Shown here piece by piece: positions 34,484 to 44,508 of a stretch of 49,176 bases of DNA. The DNA is taken from assembly GCF_000424545.1 (NCBI RefSeq), contig NZ_KE384208.1, forward strand, positions 79,760 through 128,935. Reading direction: 5' to 3'. Below the pieces are notes generated by a model. It did no database searches and was not told where the DNA came from. It saw nothing but the letters and a program-made list of their open reading frames with translations. The translations under genes and the position numbers were made by a program. Source of the DNA: Butyrivibrio sp. NC3005. Its GTDB lineage: Bacteria; Bacillota; Clostridia; Lachnospirales; Lachnospiraceae. How positions within the stretch are numbered: the stretch's first letter is position 1; every line of letters starts with the position of its first letter.

Positions 34484-35350
34484 ATGAATCTGTTAGTAAT
34501 TATCTGCATAATATTGCTCCTTTTGGTTTTAATACTTTCAATTAGTTTTTATGATACTCATCATTTTGTTGTGAGAAAATATCAAATAAAATCAGCTAAA
34601 TTAAAAAAGAAAATTCGGATATGCCACCTTTCAGATATGCATGGTGTTATTTATGGAAAAGATAATTCCAGGCTGATGGATGAAATTGATAGATTAAAGC
34701 CGGATATTATTATTTCATCAGGCGATGTTATTAGTGCTGGAAATCCTGTTAAAACATGGGAAAATGAAAGAGTGTTTTTTGAGAATCTTGCCCAAAAGTA
34801 TCCAGTATATATGGCAATAGGTAATCACGAGTATAGAACTAAGAAGATGATAGGAGATTACGGAGATTTTTATAAAAAATTTTCGGATGAAATACGTTCT
34901 ATGGGGATTTGTCTTCTTGAAAATGAGTCGACATTTTTGGAAGAGTTTGGAATTAGAATCTTTGGTATTGAGATTGCACATTACTTCTTTGGGCATTTTT
35001 TTAAACATCCCATGGAAGATGAATATATGGAAAGAATGATTGGAAGTTCGGATACAGAATTGTTTAATATTCTGATTGCACATAACCCGATGTATTTTGA
35101 GGAGTATTCAAAGTGGGGAGCTGATTTGACGATGTCAGGTCACGTTCATGGAGGAATAATGAGACTTCCTTTTCTTGGTGGTGTATTGTCGCCTGCACTT
35201 ATTCTTTTTCCTAAATATGATGGTGGAAAGTTTAGTATTGAAGAAAAATCAATGATTCTTTCGAGAGGACTTGGAACACATACAATAAATGTGAGAATAT
35301 TTAACCCCGGAGAATTGGTAATTACAGATTTAGAACCTAAGGAGATTTGA
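34484..35350 (+). CDS. Membrane-anchored calcineurin-like metallophosphoesterase (YkuE/YaeI type)
   Basis: The 288-aa protein has one N-terminal hydrophobic segment (residues 2-22), so it is probably tethered to the membrane. The metal-binding motifs follow in the usual order: LSDMHG, SSGDVISAG, AIGNHEYR and SGHVHGG. Members hydrolyse phosphodiesters or lipid-linked pyrophosphates. The substrate is not shown. It comes after rpsU and its terminator, four bases before scpA, so it is probably the first gene of a scpA-scpB transcript. Confidence 0.92.
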   Translation: MNLLVIICIILLLLVLILSISFYDTHHFVVRKYQIKSAKLKKKIRICHLSDMHGVIYGKDNSRLMDEIDRLKPDIIISSGDVISAGNPVKTWENERVFFENLAQKYPVYMAIGNHEYRTKKMIGDYGDFYKKFSDEIRSMGICLLENESTFLEEFGIRIFGIEIAHYFFGHFFKHPMEDEYMERMIGSSDTELFNILIAHNPMYFEEYSKWGADLTMSGHVHGGIMRLPFLGGVLSPALILFPKYDGGKFSIEEKSMILSRGLGTHTINVRIFNPGELVITDLEPKEI

Positions 35351-35354
35351 TTAG

Positions 35355-36191
35355 ATGGCAATAGAAGTGAAATTGCAGGCTTTTGAAGGTCCTTTGGATT
35401 TGTTATTACATTTGATTGATAAGAATAAGGTTGATATTTATGATATACCGATTTCTACTATAACTCAGCAGTACATGGAATACCTTGAGCAAATGCAGAA
35501 AGATGATATGGATGTTGCATCACAGTTTTTGGTGATGGCTGCAGAATTGATGGATATTAAATGCAAAATGCTCCTTCCGAAAGAAAAAAATGAAGAAGGA
35601 GAAGAGGAAGATCCTAGAGCTGAGCTTGTTGAAAAACTATTGGAATATAAAATGTATAAATACATGTCATTTGAACTTCGTGATATGTTTGATGGTTCGG
35701 ATTCTGTTTTCTTTAGAATAAAGAGTATTCCTGATGAAGTGGAAGCTTATGAAGCACCTGTAGATATGGAACAGCTTATTGGTGACAATACTCTGTCAAC
35801 ACTAAATAAAATCTTTAATGATTTATTAAAAAGACAAGAAAATAGAATAGATAAAGTTAGAAGCAGTTTTGGAAGAATAGAAAAAGAAGAAGTTGATATT
35901 GATGAAAAAACGCTATTTATTCGCGCGTATGTTAGAAATCACAAGAGCTTTAGTTTTAGAAAACTTCTAGAATCTCAACCTACAAAGACTGAAGTTATAG
36001 TGGCATTTTTAGTTATACTTGAAGAAATGAAGCTAGGAGAAATCTCGATTGAACAGGATGGTACTTTTGCAGATATAATAATTACTTCGAATAAATATGG
36101 TGAAGAATTCGATGAGGATGAAGAAAAAGAAGTGCGGGCTAAAATGAGAGATGATATTGGAGAAGCTAAAGAGGTGATTAAGCATGAATAA
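35355..36191 (+). CDS. scpA: Segregation and condensation protein A
   Basis: ScpA is the kleisin that bridges the SMC heads in chromosome compaction. The 278-aa protein has the N-terminal FEGPLDLLLHLIDKNKVDIYDIPI signature and the C-terminal winged helix. It overlaps scpB by 8 bases, so the two are translationally coupled. The central helical region is typical. Confidence 0.97.
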   Translation: MAIEVKLQAFEGPLDLLLHLIDKNKVDIYDIPISTITQQYMEYLEQMQKDDMDVASQFLVMAAELMDIKCKMLLPKEKNEEGEEEDPRAELVEKLLEYKMYKYMSFELRDMFDGSDSVFFRIKSIPDEVEAYEAPVDMEQLIGDNTLSTLNKIFNDLLKRQENRIDKVRSSFGRIEKEEVDIDEKTLFIRAYVRNHKSFSFRKLLESQPTKTEVIVAFLVILEEMKLGEISIEQDGTFADIIITSNKYGEEFDEDEEKEVRAKMRDDIGEAKEVIKHE

Positions 36192-36753
36192 AAAAGAAGG
36201 AGCAGCTGCAATAGAAGCTATTCTCTTTACCATGGGCAATTCAGTGGAGATTGCTAAATTATCTAATGCCCTGGAAGAAACAAAAGAAGAAGTTGAAGAA
36301 CAAATCGCATATCTTGAGGATAAGTATAAGAAAAATGATAGCGGGATAGAATTGATAAGACTTGAAAGTGCAGTACAGCTTTGCACCAAAAAAGCGCAGT
36401 ATCCTTATTTGATTAAAATTGCCAGTACTCCGAAAAAGTACAATCTAACTGATTCTTTACTTGAAACACTTTCTATTATTGCATACAAACAACCTGTGAC
36501 CAAGCTAGAAGTTGAAAGAATAAGAAGTGTTAATTCTGATCATGCAGTCAATAGACTTGTTGAATTTGGCCTTGTTCAAGAACTTGGCAGAATGGATGCG
36601 CCGGGAAGACCGATTCTTTTTGGAACAACAGAAGAATTTTTAAGATGTTTTGGGGTAAGATCAATCGAAGATTTGCCATCTCTTGATGCTGTGAAGGTAG
36701 AAGAATTCAAACAGGAAGCAGAGCATGAAGTAGATGTAAAGTTGGATATATAA
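36184..36753 (+). CDS. scpB: Segregation and condensation protein B
   Basis: ScpB binds ScpA and completes the SMC complex. The 189-aa protein has two winged helices; the segment LSIIAYKQPVTKLEVERIRSV and the LVEFGLVQELGRMDAPGRP part are very conserved. It overlaps the end of scpA and is followed by a perfect terminator at 36855. Confidence 0.97.
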   Translation: MNKKEGAAAIEAILFTMGNSVEIAKLSNALEETKEEVEEQIAYLEDKYKKNDSGIELIRLESAVQLCTKKAQYPYLIKIASTPKKYNLTDSLLETLSIIAYKQPVTKLEVERIRSVNSDHAVNRLVEFGLVQELGRMDAPGRPILFGTTEEFLRCFGVRSIEDLPSLDAVKVEEFKQEAEHEVDVKLDI

Positions 36754-36854
36754 CAAATAAAGATAGAACTTTCAGGTATTTGATGCCGGACAACATACTG
36801 ATAAGTAAAAACAGATTGTTTTTCGTTTTGTTGTTATTAATGATAACATATAAT

Positions 36855-36904
36855 AAAAAGCTGTCATAAAAGAAATAGGAGTTTCTTTTATGACAGCTTT
36901 TTTA
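36855..36904 (+). terminator. Very long perfect terminator of the phosphoesterase-scpAB run
   Basis: A 21-bp perfect stem, 36855-36875/36882-36902, has a six-base loop and T-rich end. This is longer than most terminators. Confidence 0.9.
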
Positions 36905-37164
36905 TGAAAAATTTTCAGAGAAAAGCACAAAATAAACATATACTTTTATAAACGTCTAAAAATACTTTGTTTATTATCAAAAAAGATAAATAAAAAGCTG
37001 AAGCTATCGCGGTCGTCCCAAAATTATAAAGTATAAACCAAAAAATACCGATAATTATGTGTGTACTTCTAATTATTTATGATACAATATAGAATGTGAA
37101 AAGTTGCGACATGATTTTGGAATTCATGTCTTAATGTCAACATATATTTTATGGAGGTAAGGAA
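36905..37164 (+). promoter_or_regulatory. AT-rich leader region of the decarboxylase cluster
   Basis: It holds no gene. A -10-like TACAAT lies at 37083-37088 with a poor -35 upstream, and a 7-bp hairpin (gacatga/tcatgtc, 37108-37114/37124-37130) lies in the probable 5' UTR. A strong ribosome binding site ggaggt precedes the first gene. The region between scpB and 36855 has nothing I can assign. Confidence 0.35.
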
Positions 37165-38586
37165 ATGAGTAGTACTTCACAAGCGAGTCAAAGAATAAAT
37201 GCTTTACTCGATGAGAACAGTTTCGTGGAAATCGGTGCTATGGTTACTGCAAGAAACACAGATTTCGGATTGAAACAGACCGAGACACCTTCCGATGGCG
37301 TTGTCACAGGCTATGGTGTTATAGACGGAAATCTTGTGTATGTATATAGCCAGGATGCATCTGTTTTGGGTGGTTCTGTAGGTGAAATGCATGCAAAGAA
37401 GATTGCACGTCTTTATGATTTAGCAGTAAAAATGGGAGCACCAGTAATTGGTCTTATCGATTCTACAGGAATGCGTCTGCAGGAGGCAACTGATGCACTT
37501 AATGCATTTGGCAATATTTATGCTCAGGAAATAGCAGCTTCAGGTGTTGTTCCTCAGATCACAGCAGTGTTTGGTAACTGTGGAGGTGGACTTGCGCTTG
37601 TTCCAGCACTCTCTGATTTTACATTTATGGAATCTTCTAAGGCTAAGATGTTCGTAAATTCTCCTAATGCTCTTAAGGGAAATTATGAAGAAAAGTGTGA
37701 TACATCTGCAGCAGCTTTCCAGAGCTCGAAAACAGGAGTTGTAGATGTAGTTGCTGATGAGGCAACTATCTATGCTGAAATTCGCAATCTTGTAAGCATG
37801 CTGCCTTCTAATAATGAAGATACAGATGTTTTTGATGATTGTTCTGATGAACTTAATAGAACACTTGAGAACTTTGATGGTGCAGTTGCTGACCCTGCAC
37901 TTTCACTTGTTATACTTTCTGATAATGGTACATTCTTTGAGACAAAGAGAAACTTTGCTCGTGAGATGGTAACAGGATTTATTCGTCTTAATGGAGTTAC
38001 TGTAGGTGCTATTGCTAACAGAACAGCTGTATTTGATGAAAGTGGAAAAGAAGTAGCAAAATTTGATGCTGTTTTAACTGCTGATGGATGTGAGAAAGCT
38101 GCAGATTTTGTTAAATTCTGTGATGCTTTTAATATTCCAATTGTTACATTTACAAATGTAAAAGGCTTTGAAGCAACAACATGTTCAGAGCGTAGAATTG
38201 CAAAGAAAGCAGCATCTTTAGTAGCTGCATTTGCAGAGGCTACAGTGCCAAAGGTAAATGTCATTACATCTAAGGCATTTGGTAGTGCATATGTTGTTAT
38301 GAATTCTAAGGCTGACATCAATATTTGCTGGCCCGATTCTGAAATCGGAACACTCGAGGCTGATATGGCTGCAAAGATTCTTGGCGATGGCAAAGCTTCT
38401 GATGAAGTTGCCAAAATTACTGATGAGTATGCAAAACTTCAGAATAGCGCAACTAGTGCTGCAAGAAGAGGTTATGTAGACGAAATCATTGAGCCTGCTG
38501 ATACAAGAAAGTATGTTATCGGTGCGTTTGAAATGCTTTTTACTAAAAAGGAAGAACATCCTGCAAAGAAGCATGGCACAATTTAA
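37165..38586 (+). CDS. Carboxyltransferase subunit, MmdA/12S-like (crotonase fold)
   Basis: This 473-aa protein resembles the alpha subunit of methylmalonyl-CoA decarboxylase and the 12S subunit of transcarboxylase, which move a carboxyl group between an acyl-CoA and biotin. The N half has SQDASVLGGSVGEMHAKK, GAPVIGLIDSTGMRLQEATD and GNCGGGLALVPALSDF. The C half has AADFVKFCDAFNIPIVTFTNVKGF and FAEATVPKVNVITSKAFGSAY. It is shorter than usual (about 510), and the RHGAKL-type segment before AYAEAT is altered, so the acyl-CoA substrate is uncertain. It heads the biotin cluster, 12 bases before oadG. Confidence 0.85.
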   Translation: MSSTSQASQRINALLDENSFVEIGAMVTARNTDFGLKQTETPSDGVVTGYGVIDGNLVYVYSQDASVLGGSVGEMHAKKIARLYDLAVKMGAPVIGLIDSTGMRLQEATDALNAFGNIYAQEIAASGVVPQITAVFGNCGGGLALVPALSDFTFMESSKAKMFVNSPNALKGNYEEKCDTSAAAFQSSKTGVVDVVADEATIYAEIRNLVSMLPSNNEDTDVFDDCSDELNRTLENFDGAVADPALSLVILSDNGTFFETKRNFAREMVTGFIRLNGVTVGAIANRTAVFDESGKEVAKFDAVLTADGCEKAADFVKFCDAFNIPIVTFTNVKGFEATTCSERRIAKKAASLVAAFAEATVPKVNVITSKAFGSAYVVMNSKADINICWPDSEIGTLEADMAAKILGDGKASDEVAKITDEYAKLQNSATSAARRGYVDEIIEPADTRKYVIGAFEMLFTKKEEHPAKKHGTI

Positions 38587-38598
38587 GGAGGAAATGAG

Positions 38599-38988
38599 AT
38601 GATAGGATTAATCGCTGGTTCACAAATATCATTTCTTCTTGGAGCTTCCAATACGGTAGCTGAAGGTGGTGTAGTCATGCTCGAAGAGGCTGGTGTTAAT
38701 ACACTTCTCGGAATGGGTATGGCATTCACAGTTTTGATTTTGATCAGCCTGATTATTTCTCTTTTTCCTATTTTGACAGGTGCTAATAGAAAGAAGGAAG
38801 TTAAACCTGCGAGTGTGGCTAAGGAAGTTACACCTGCACCGGTTGTAGAAGAGGAAGAAGAGGATCTTTCAGATGATGCAGAGCTTGTAGCAGTTATTGC
38901 AGCTGCTATAGCTGCGTATGAAAAAACTGCGCCAGTTGAAGGCTTCCAGGTTCGTTCCATACGTAAGAGAAGAAACATTAGACGATAA
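38599..38988 (+). CDS. Decarboxylase gamma subunit, OadG-like
   Basis: The 129-aa protein has one membrane helix (about residues 36-58, LLGMGMAFTVLILISLIISLF), a proline-rich linker and the OadG-type end DDAELVAVIAAAIAAYE followed by VRSIRKRR. The gamma subunit anchors the cytosolic carboxyltransferase to the membrane pump. It lies between the MmdA-like gene and the biotin carrier gene, a standard order. Confidence 0.9.
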   Translation: MIGLIAGSQISFLLGASNTVAEGGVVMLEEAGVNTLLGMGMAFTVLILISLIISLFPILTGANRKKEVKPASVAKEVTPAPVVEEEEEDLSDDAELVAVIAAAIAAYEKTAPVEGFQVRSIRKRRNIRR

Positions 38989-39017
38989 AATCAAGTGAGT
39001 GATGGAGGATATCAATC

Positions 39018-39377
39018 ATGAAAAATTATACAATTACAGTTAATGGTAACGTTTATGACGTAACTGTTGAAGAAGGAGAAGGATCTGCTGTATCTAGCGC
39101 AGCTCCAAAGGCAGTTGCTCCAAAGGCACCAAAGGCTGCCGCTAAGAAGAGTGCAGGTGCTGGTTCAATTAAGGTTGAAGCTGGTGCAGCTGGTAAGGTT
39201 GTTAGAGTTGACGCTGCAGTAGGTGCAAACGTTAAAAAGGGTGACACAGTTGTTACTGTTGAATCTATGAAGATGGAAATTCCTATGGTTGCTCCTCAGG
39301 ATGGTACAGTTGCAAGTATCGATTGTGCAGTAGGTGACTCCGTAGAAGCTGGTGCAGTTCTTGCTACTCTTAACTAA
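39018..39377 (+). CDS. Biotin carrier protein of the decarboxylase complex
   Basis: The 119-aa protein has an N-terminal lead, a flexible Ala/Pro/Lys linker (residues 28-48) and a biotinyl domain. The target lysine is K85 in VESMKMEIP, where E-A/S-M-K-M is the biotinylation motif. It is the only biotin domain in the cluster, and the OadA-like gene at 40672 ends without one, so both carboxyltransferases would have to share it. It is 29 bases after the gamma-like gene. Confidence 0.94.
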   Translation: MKNYTITVNGNVYDVTVEEGEGSAVSSAAPKAVAPKAPKAAAKKSAGAGSIKVEAGAAGKVVRVDAAVGANVKKGDTVVTVESMKMEIPMVAPQDGTVASIDCAVGDSVEAGAVLATLN

Positions 39378-39405
39378 TAAAAACTGATTCTGTGGAGGTT
39401 AAACA

Positions 39406-40563
39406 ATGGATAAAATTGTTGAAACTTTAACGAATCTCTGGAATCAGACCATGTTCATGAATGACCAGATTGACTGGCGTAACTATGTAATGATTCTGGT
39501 GGCATTCGTATTTTTATATCTTGCCATCGCGCACGATTTCGAACCGCTTCTTTTGGTTCCAATCGCATTTGGTATGCTTCTTGCTAATATCTATCCGGAT
39601 ATTATGGCAAAGACAGCTGCGGATGGCAGTGGTGGTGGATTGTTCCAATATTTCTATAAGTTGGATGAATGGTCAATTTTGCCATCTATTATTTTCATGG
39701 GTGTAGGCGCGATGACGGACTTTGGACCACTTATTGCTAACCCTAAAAGCTTTTTGATGGGTGCTGCAGCACAGTTTGGTATATTTGCTGCATATTTCAT
39801 GGCAATCGCTATGGGATTTAACGGCGAAGAAGCTGCTTCTATTTCCATTATCGGTGGTGCTGATGGTCCTACATCTATCTTCCTTGCTACAAAGCTTGGA
39901 TGTACAACACTTCTTGGACCGATTGCAGTTGCTGCTTATTCCTACATGTCACTTGTACCGATTATTCAGCCTCCAATCATGAGAGCACTTACAACAGAGC
40001 ATGAGCGTACAATTCGTATGACACAGCTTAGACCTGTTTCCAAGGTAGAAAAGATTCTTTTCCCAATAGTAGTTACTGTTGTTGTATGTATGATTCTTCC
40101 TACAACAGCTCCTCTTATTGGTATGCTCATGCTTGGTAATCTTTTCCGTGAATGTGGAGTTGTTCATCAGCTTCAGGAGACAGCTTCAAATGCACTTATG
40201 TATATTGTAGTTATCCTTCTTGGAACAAGCGTAGGTGCTACAACTACAGGTTCAAACTTCCTTAATGTTACAACACTTAAGATTGTTGTCCTTGGTCTTA
40301 TTGCATTTGCAGTAGGAACAGCAGCAGGTGTACTTCTTGGAAAGATTATGTGTGCAGTAACACATGGAAAGATTAATCCACTTATAGGCTCTGCAGGAGT
40401 ATCCGCAGTTCCTATGGCAGCACGTGTATCACAGAAAGTGGGTGCCGAGTATGACCCATCTAACTTCCTTCTCATGCACGCAATGGGACCCAACGTTGCC
40501 GGTGTTATCGGTACAGCAGTAGTTGCTGGTACATTTATGGCAATTTTTGGAATTGGAGCATAA
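39406..40563 (+). CDS. Na+-translocating decarboxylase beta subunit (OadB/MmdB/GcdB type)
   Basis: The 385-aa multipass protein is the membrane pump that decarboxylates carboxybiotin and expels sodium ions. It has [15 protein letters not shown] and [23 protein letters not shown], both close to the family motifs, and about ten hydrophobic helices. It starts 28 bases after the biotin carrier, so it is in the same transcript. The next 108 bases before the OadA-like gene hold nothing distinctive. Confidence 0.95.
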   Translation: MDKIVETLTNLWNQTMFMNDQIDWRNYVMILVAFVFLYLAIAHDFEPLLLVPIAFGMLLANIYPDIMAKTAADGSGGGLFQYFYKLDEWSILPSIIFMGVGAMTDFGPLIANPKSFLMGAAAQFGIFAAYFMAIAMGFNGEEAASISIIGGADGPTSIFLATKLGCTTLLGPIAVAAYSYMSLVPIIQPPIMRALTTEHERTIRMTQLRPVSKVEKILFPIVVTVVVCMILPTTAPLIGMLMLGNLFRECGVVHQLQETASNALMYIVVILLGTSVGATTTGSNFLNVTTLKIVVLGLIAFAVGTAAGVLLGKIMCAVTHGKINPLIGSAGVSAVPMAARVSQKVGAEYDPSNFLLMHAMGPNVAGVIGTAVVAGTFMAIFGIGA

Positions 40564-40671
40564 ATTAGTAGTTAGATGTTTAACAGTGCGATTAATCTGG
40601 AGACAAATCGATAGTTTAATCGCATATTTCGAAATACATTTATGATTTTTGAAATCAATTAGGAGGATAAT

Positions 40672-42084
40672 ATGGCTGATATAGAGAAAAAACCGGTAAA
40701 GATTATGGAGACGGTTCTGCGTGATGCACATCAGTCCCTGATCGCAACCAGAATGCCAATTGAACAGATGCTTCCTATCGTAGATACAATGGATAAAGTT
40801 GGCTACGCTGCAGTTGAATGCTGGGGTGGTGCTACATTTGATTCATGTCTGCGTTTCCTTAAGGAAGATCCATGGGAGAGACTTCGTAAATTAAAAGCTG
40901 GTTTTAAGAATACCCCACTTCAGATGCTTCTTCGTGGTCAGAACCTTCTTGGTTACAGCCACTATGCAGATGATACAGTTGAGGCTTTTGTAGGCAAGTC
41001 AATCGAAAATGGTATTGATATTATTCGTATCTTTGACTGTCTTAATGACCTTAGAAACCTTGAAACATCTGTAAAGGCTTGTAAGAAGTTTGGTGGACAG
41101 GCTCAGATTGCTTTGTCATACACAATTGGTGAAGCATACAATGATGAGTACTGGATGAATATTGCACGTCAGATTGAAGAAATGGGTGCAGATTCACTTT
41201 GTATTAAAGATATGGCAGGTCTTCTCTTGCCAGTAGAAGCTGATAAGCTTATCAGAGCACTTAAAAAAGGTACAAAGATTCCTGTAGAACTTCATACACA
41301 CTACACTTCTGGTGTTGCCAGCATGACATACTTGAAGGCAATTGAAGCTGGTGTAGATATTATTGACTGTGCAATTAGCCCATTCGCACTTGGAACTTCT
41401 CAGCCAGCTACAGAAGTTATGGTTGAAGCCCTTAAGGGAACAGAGTTCGATACAGGCCTTGACCAGAAGCTCTTGGCTAAAATTGCTGATCATTTCCGTC
41501 CTTATCGTGAAGAGTGCCTTGAAAGTGGTCTTATGAGCACCAAAGTTCTTGGTGTTAATATCAAGACTCTTATGTATCAGGTACCTGGCGGTATGCTTTC
41601 GAACCTTACAAAGCAGCTTTCAGATCAGGGCAAGCTTGATAAACTCGAGCAGGTTCTTGAAGAAGTACCAAGAGTTAGAAAAGATCTTGGTGAGCCACCA
41701 CTTGTTACACCTTCATCACAGATTGTCGGAACACAGGCTGTTATGAATGTACTTATGGGTGAGCGTTACAAGATTGTTCCTCAGCAGACAAAAGATTTAG
41801 TACTCGGTAAATATGGACAGACAATTAAGGAAATGGATCCTGAAGTTGTTAAGAAGTGTATTGGTAATGAAGAAAGAATTACCTGTCGTCCAGCTGACTT
41901 GATTGAGCCTCAGATGGATAAATTCCGAGAAGAATGCAAGCAGTGGGCTACATGTGATGAAGATGTACTTTCTTATGCATTGTTCCCACAGGTTGCAACA
42001 GATTTCTTCAAGTATCGTAAGGCGCAAGAAAATGGTGTTGATTTGACAAAAGCTGACACCAAAAATGGCGCATATCCTGCGTAA
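40672..42084 (+). CDS. Oxaloacetate decarboxylase alpha / transcarboxylase 5S-like subunit, without biotin domain
   Basis: This 470-aa TIM-barrel protein moves a carboxyl group between oxaloacetate or pyruvate and biotin. The metal site RDAHQS is at 17-22, the catalytic lysine in SLCIKDMAG at K179, and the metal histidines in HTHYTSG (208-210). The conserved C-terminal domain (MYQVPGGMLSNLTKQL) is present, but the chain stops without the biotinyl domain of most OadA and pyruvate carboxylase proteins. It therefore needs the separate biotin carrier at 39018. This matches the 5S subunit of transcarboxylase. It closes the cluster. Confidence 0.92.
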   Translation: MADIEKKPVKIMETVLRDAHQSLIATRMPIEQMLPIVDTMDKVGYAAVECWGGATFDSCLRFLKEDPWERLRKLKAGFKNTPLQMLLRGQNLLGYSHYADDTVEAFVGKSIENGIDIIRIFDCLNDLRNLETSVKACKKFGGQAQIALSYTIGEAYNDEYWMNIARQIEEMGADSLCIKDMAGLLLPVEADKLIRALKKGTKIPVELHTHYTSGVASMTYLKAIEAGVDIIDCAISPFALGTSQPATEVMVEALKGTEFDTGLDQKLLAKIADHFRPYREECLESGLMSTKVLGVNIKTLMYQVPGGMLSNLTKQLSDQGKLDKLEQVLEEVPRVRKDLGEPPLVTPSSQIVGTQAVMNVLMGERYKIVPQQTKDLVLGKYGQTIKEMDPEVVKKCIGNEERITCRPADLIEPQMDKFREECKQWATCDEDVLSYALFPQVATDFFKYRKAQENGVDLTKADTKNGAYPA

Positions 42085-42175
42085 TAAAAGTTCAATGTAG
42101 ATTCATAAAGAAAATAGTTTCGTTTTTGTTTTTACATGGAATTTAAGAATTATCGCTTTATACAAGCGTAAAAAT

Positions 42176-42209
42176 AAAGGCGAACGATTTATTTCGTTCG
42201 CCTTTTGTA
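42176..42209 (+). terminator. Terminator of the decarboxylase cluster
   Basis: A perfect 12-bp stem (42176-42187/42194-42205) with a six-base loop is followed by tttt. Confidence 0.88.
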
Positions 42210-42319
42210 GTAATAAGATTCGATAATTACTGTTATATGTGTTAAAATTAATATAGCAGTTCATATAAATATTTTTATAGCTCTAATCATATTATAGATT
42301 ATAAGGAAGGCTGTTTCTT

Positions 42320-44485
42320 ATGAGTGATTTCAGAAGGCGCAGAATTGAGAAGAAAACCTTAAGAGAGCATCGTGGCGCAGAATTGCGTAAAAACGATATC
42401 AATAGGCAACTTCTAGCTCTTGATGAAATATCGGGGTATCGTGTTCGGCCAGGTTACTGTGAACTTAGCGGTGCAACGGCGATAACCGATGGAGTAAATT
42501 TTACAGTTACATCGAAAGGTGCAACTAGTATTACGTTGCTCTTGTATCATAGAGGAGAATCAGCTCCTTTTGCTCAGATTCCTTTTCCAGATAGTTATCG
42601 AATAGGATATGTTTATTCGATGATTGTTTTTGGTGTCAATATTGAAAATCTAGAATATTGTTATTCGGTTGATGGTCCATGGGATCCATCAGCGGGATTA
42701 TTATTTGATAAAAATCACCTACTTCTTGATCCATATGCTAAAGCTGTTAGCGGACAACGAATCTGGGGACAAAGTACTAGCCAAAATGGTACTTATAGAG
42801 CTAGAGTTGTGCGTGATAATTTCGAGTGGAATGCTACTCAGCAGTTGAATTATCGAATGGATGATTCTATAATCTATGAACTTCATGTGAGGGGATTTAC
42901 AAAGGATTCAAGTTCTAATGTTGAAAATCCTGGTACTTTTGATGGAATTAAAGAGAAAATTCCATATTTAAAACATTTAGGTATAACAGCAGTTGAACTT
43001 ATGCCTATTTTTGAATTTGATGAAACAAGAGATAAAAGAGAAGTTAATGGAAGGACCTTGCTTGATTATTGGGGGTATAATACAGTAGGTTTTTTTGCTC
43101 CTAATACAAGTTATGCATCAAAAGGTGAATACAACTATGAAGGTCTTGAACTAAAAAAACTAATAAAAGAATTTAAAGAAAATGGAATAGAAGTAATCCT
43201 TGATGTGGTTTTCAATCATACTGCAGAAGGTAATGAATACGGACCATATATATCTTTTAAAGGTTTTGATAATAATGTTTATTATATGTTGACAGCTGAT
43301 GGAAAGTATTACAATTTCAGTGGATGTGGTAATACTATGAACTGTAATAATCCAATGGTTCAGGAAATGATAGTAGGCTGCTTAAGATATTGGGTTGAAA
43401 ACTATAGAATTGATGGATTTAGATTTGATCTTGCAAGTATTTTGGGAAGAAATGAAGATGGCGCACCAATGGAACATCCGCCTCTTATTCAAAGATTGGC
43501 ATATGATCCGATTCTTGGTAAGGCAAAGCTTATCGCAGAAGCATGGGATGCAGGCGGAATGTATCAGGTAGGAAGTTTTCCTGCTTCAAAAAGATGGGCC
43601 GAATGGAATGGAAAGTATAGAGATGATATCAGATCATACTTAAAAGGAGAGTATTGGTCTGCTCCTGAAGCGATAAAACGTATAACGGGGTCTATGGATT
43701 TATATAATGGCGATTATGTAGGCTATAATTCATCCATTAATTTTTTGACCTGTCATGATGGTTTTACAATGTATGATTTATATTCATATAATGGAAAACA
43801 TAACGAAGCTAATGGCTGGAATAATACTGATGGAACGGATGATAATAGAAGTTGGAACTGTGGTGCAGAAGGAGAGACAGACGATCCTAATATTATAGCT
43901 CTTCGTTATCGAATGATGCGTAATGCTATAACAGTGCTTATGTGCTCTCGTGGAACTCCTATGATTCTGGCAGGAGATGAATTTGGCAATACTCAATTTG
44001 GAAATAATAATGCATATTGTCAGGATAATGAAATATCATGGTTGAATTGGGACAATATCAACAAAAATAAAGATTTTTATAATTTTTATCGAAACGTAAT
44101 ACAGTTCAGAAAAAGACATCCTGCAATTAGAAAGGATTTGGCACCGGCCAAGTGTGGACTACCATATATTAGTTGTCATGCCGAAAATCCAAATAATGAG
44201 AATATCACTAAAGACTCTAAAATGATAGGCGTAAGATTTGCTGGGAGTTCCAAAAATAAAGTAGATGACGTTGTTTATTTGTGTATAAATGTTTATTGGG
44301 AAGATGTTCCGATTAAACTTCCAGGTATGCCAATTGGTGGATTTTGGTCGTTGGCAATTAATACAGCTGATGAAAATGGAAAATATTTCTATAATCGACC
44401 AAAGCCACTTACGCAGGATTTGTGGGTTATGAAAGCAAGGTCTGTGAGTGTATTTGTAGGTAGTTTCCCGACAGATTACAGATGA
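42320..44485 (+). CDS. glgX: Glycogen debranching enzyme, GlgX/isoamylase type (GH13)
   Basis: It removes alpha-1,6 branches from glycogen or limit dextrins. The 721-aa protein has an N-terminal carbohydrate-binding (CBM48-like) domain and a GH13 barrel. The nucleophile region reads DGFRFDLAS, the acid lies in LIAEAWDAGG, and the transition-state aspartate in FLTCHDGFTMYDL. DVVFNHTAEGNEYGP is the first conserved GH13 region. It has no signal peptide, so the enzyme is probably cytosolic. It stands alone between a terminator and element C; no other glycogen gene is present. Confidence 0.93.
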   Translation: MSDFRRRRIEKKTLREHRGAELRKNDINRQLLALDEISGYRVRPGYCELSGATAITDGVNFTVTSKGATSITLLLYHRGESAPFAQIPFPDSYRIGYVYSMIVFGVNIENLEYCYSVDGPWDPSAGLLFDKNHLLLDPYAKAVSGQRIWGQSTSQNGTYRARVVRDNFEWNATQQLNYRMDDSIIYELHVRGFTKDSSSNVENPGTFDGIKEKIPYLKHLGITAVELMPIFEFDETRDKREVNGRTLLDYWGYNTVGFFAPNTSYASKGEYNYEGLELKKLIKEFKENGIEVILDVVFNHTAEGNEYGPYISFKGFDNNVYYMLTADGKYYNFSGCGNTMNCNNPMVQEMIVGCLRYWVENYRIDGFRFDLASILGRNEDGAPMEHPPLIQRLAYDPILGKAKLIAEAWDAGGMYQVGSFPASKRWAEWNGKYRDDIRSYLKGEYWSAPEAIKRITGSMDLYNGDYVGYNSSINFLTCHDGFTMYDLYSYNGKHNEANGWNNTDGTDDNRSWNCGAEGETDDPNIIALRYRMMRNAITVLMCSRGTPMILAGDEFGNTQFGNNNAYCQDNEISWLNWDNINKNKDFYNFYRNVIQFRKRHPAIRKDLAPAKCGLPYISCHAENPNNENITKDSKMIGVRFAGSSKNKVDDVVYLCINVYWEDVPIKLPGMPIGGFWSLAINTADENGKYFYNRPKPLTQDLWVMKARSVSVFVGSFPTDYR

Positions 44486-44508
44486 TTTTTGTTTGTTGAT
44501 ATTTATGG

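Noticed and set aside
37770..38414. 214-codon open frame on the minus strand
   Set aside because: It is opposite the MmdA-like gene, has no ribosome binding site and its product looks like low-complexity shadow coding.
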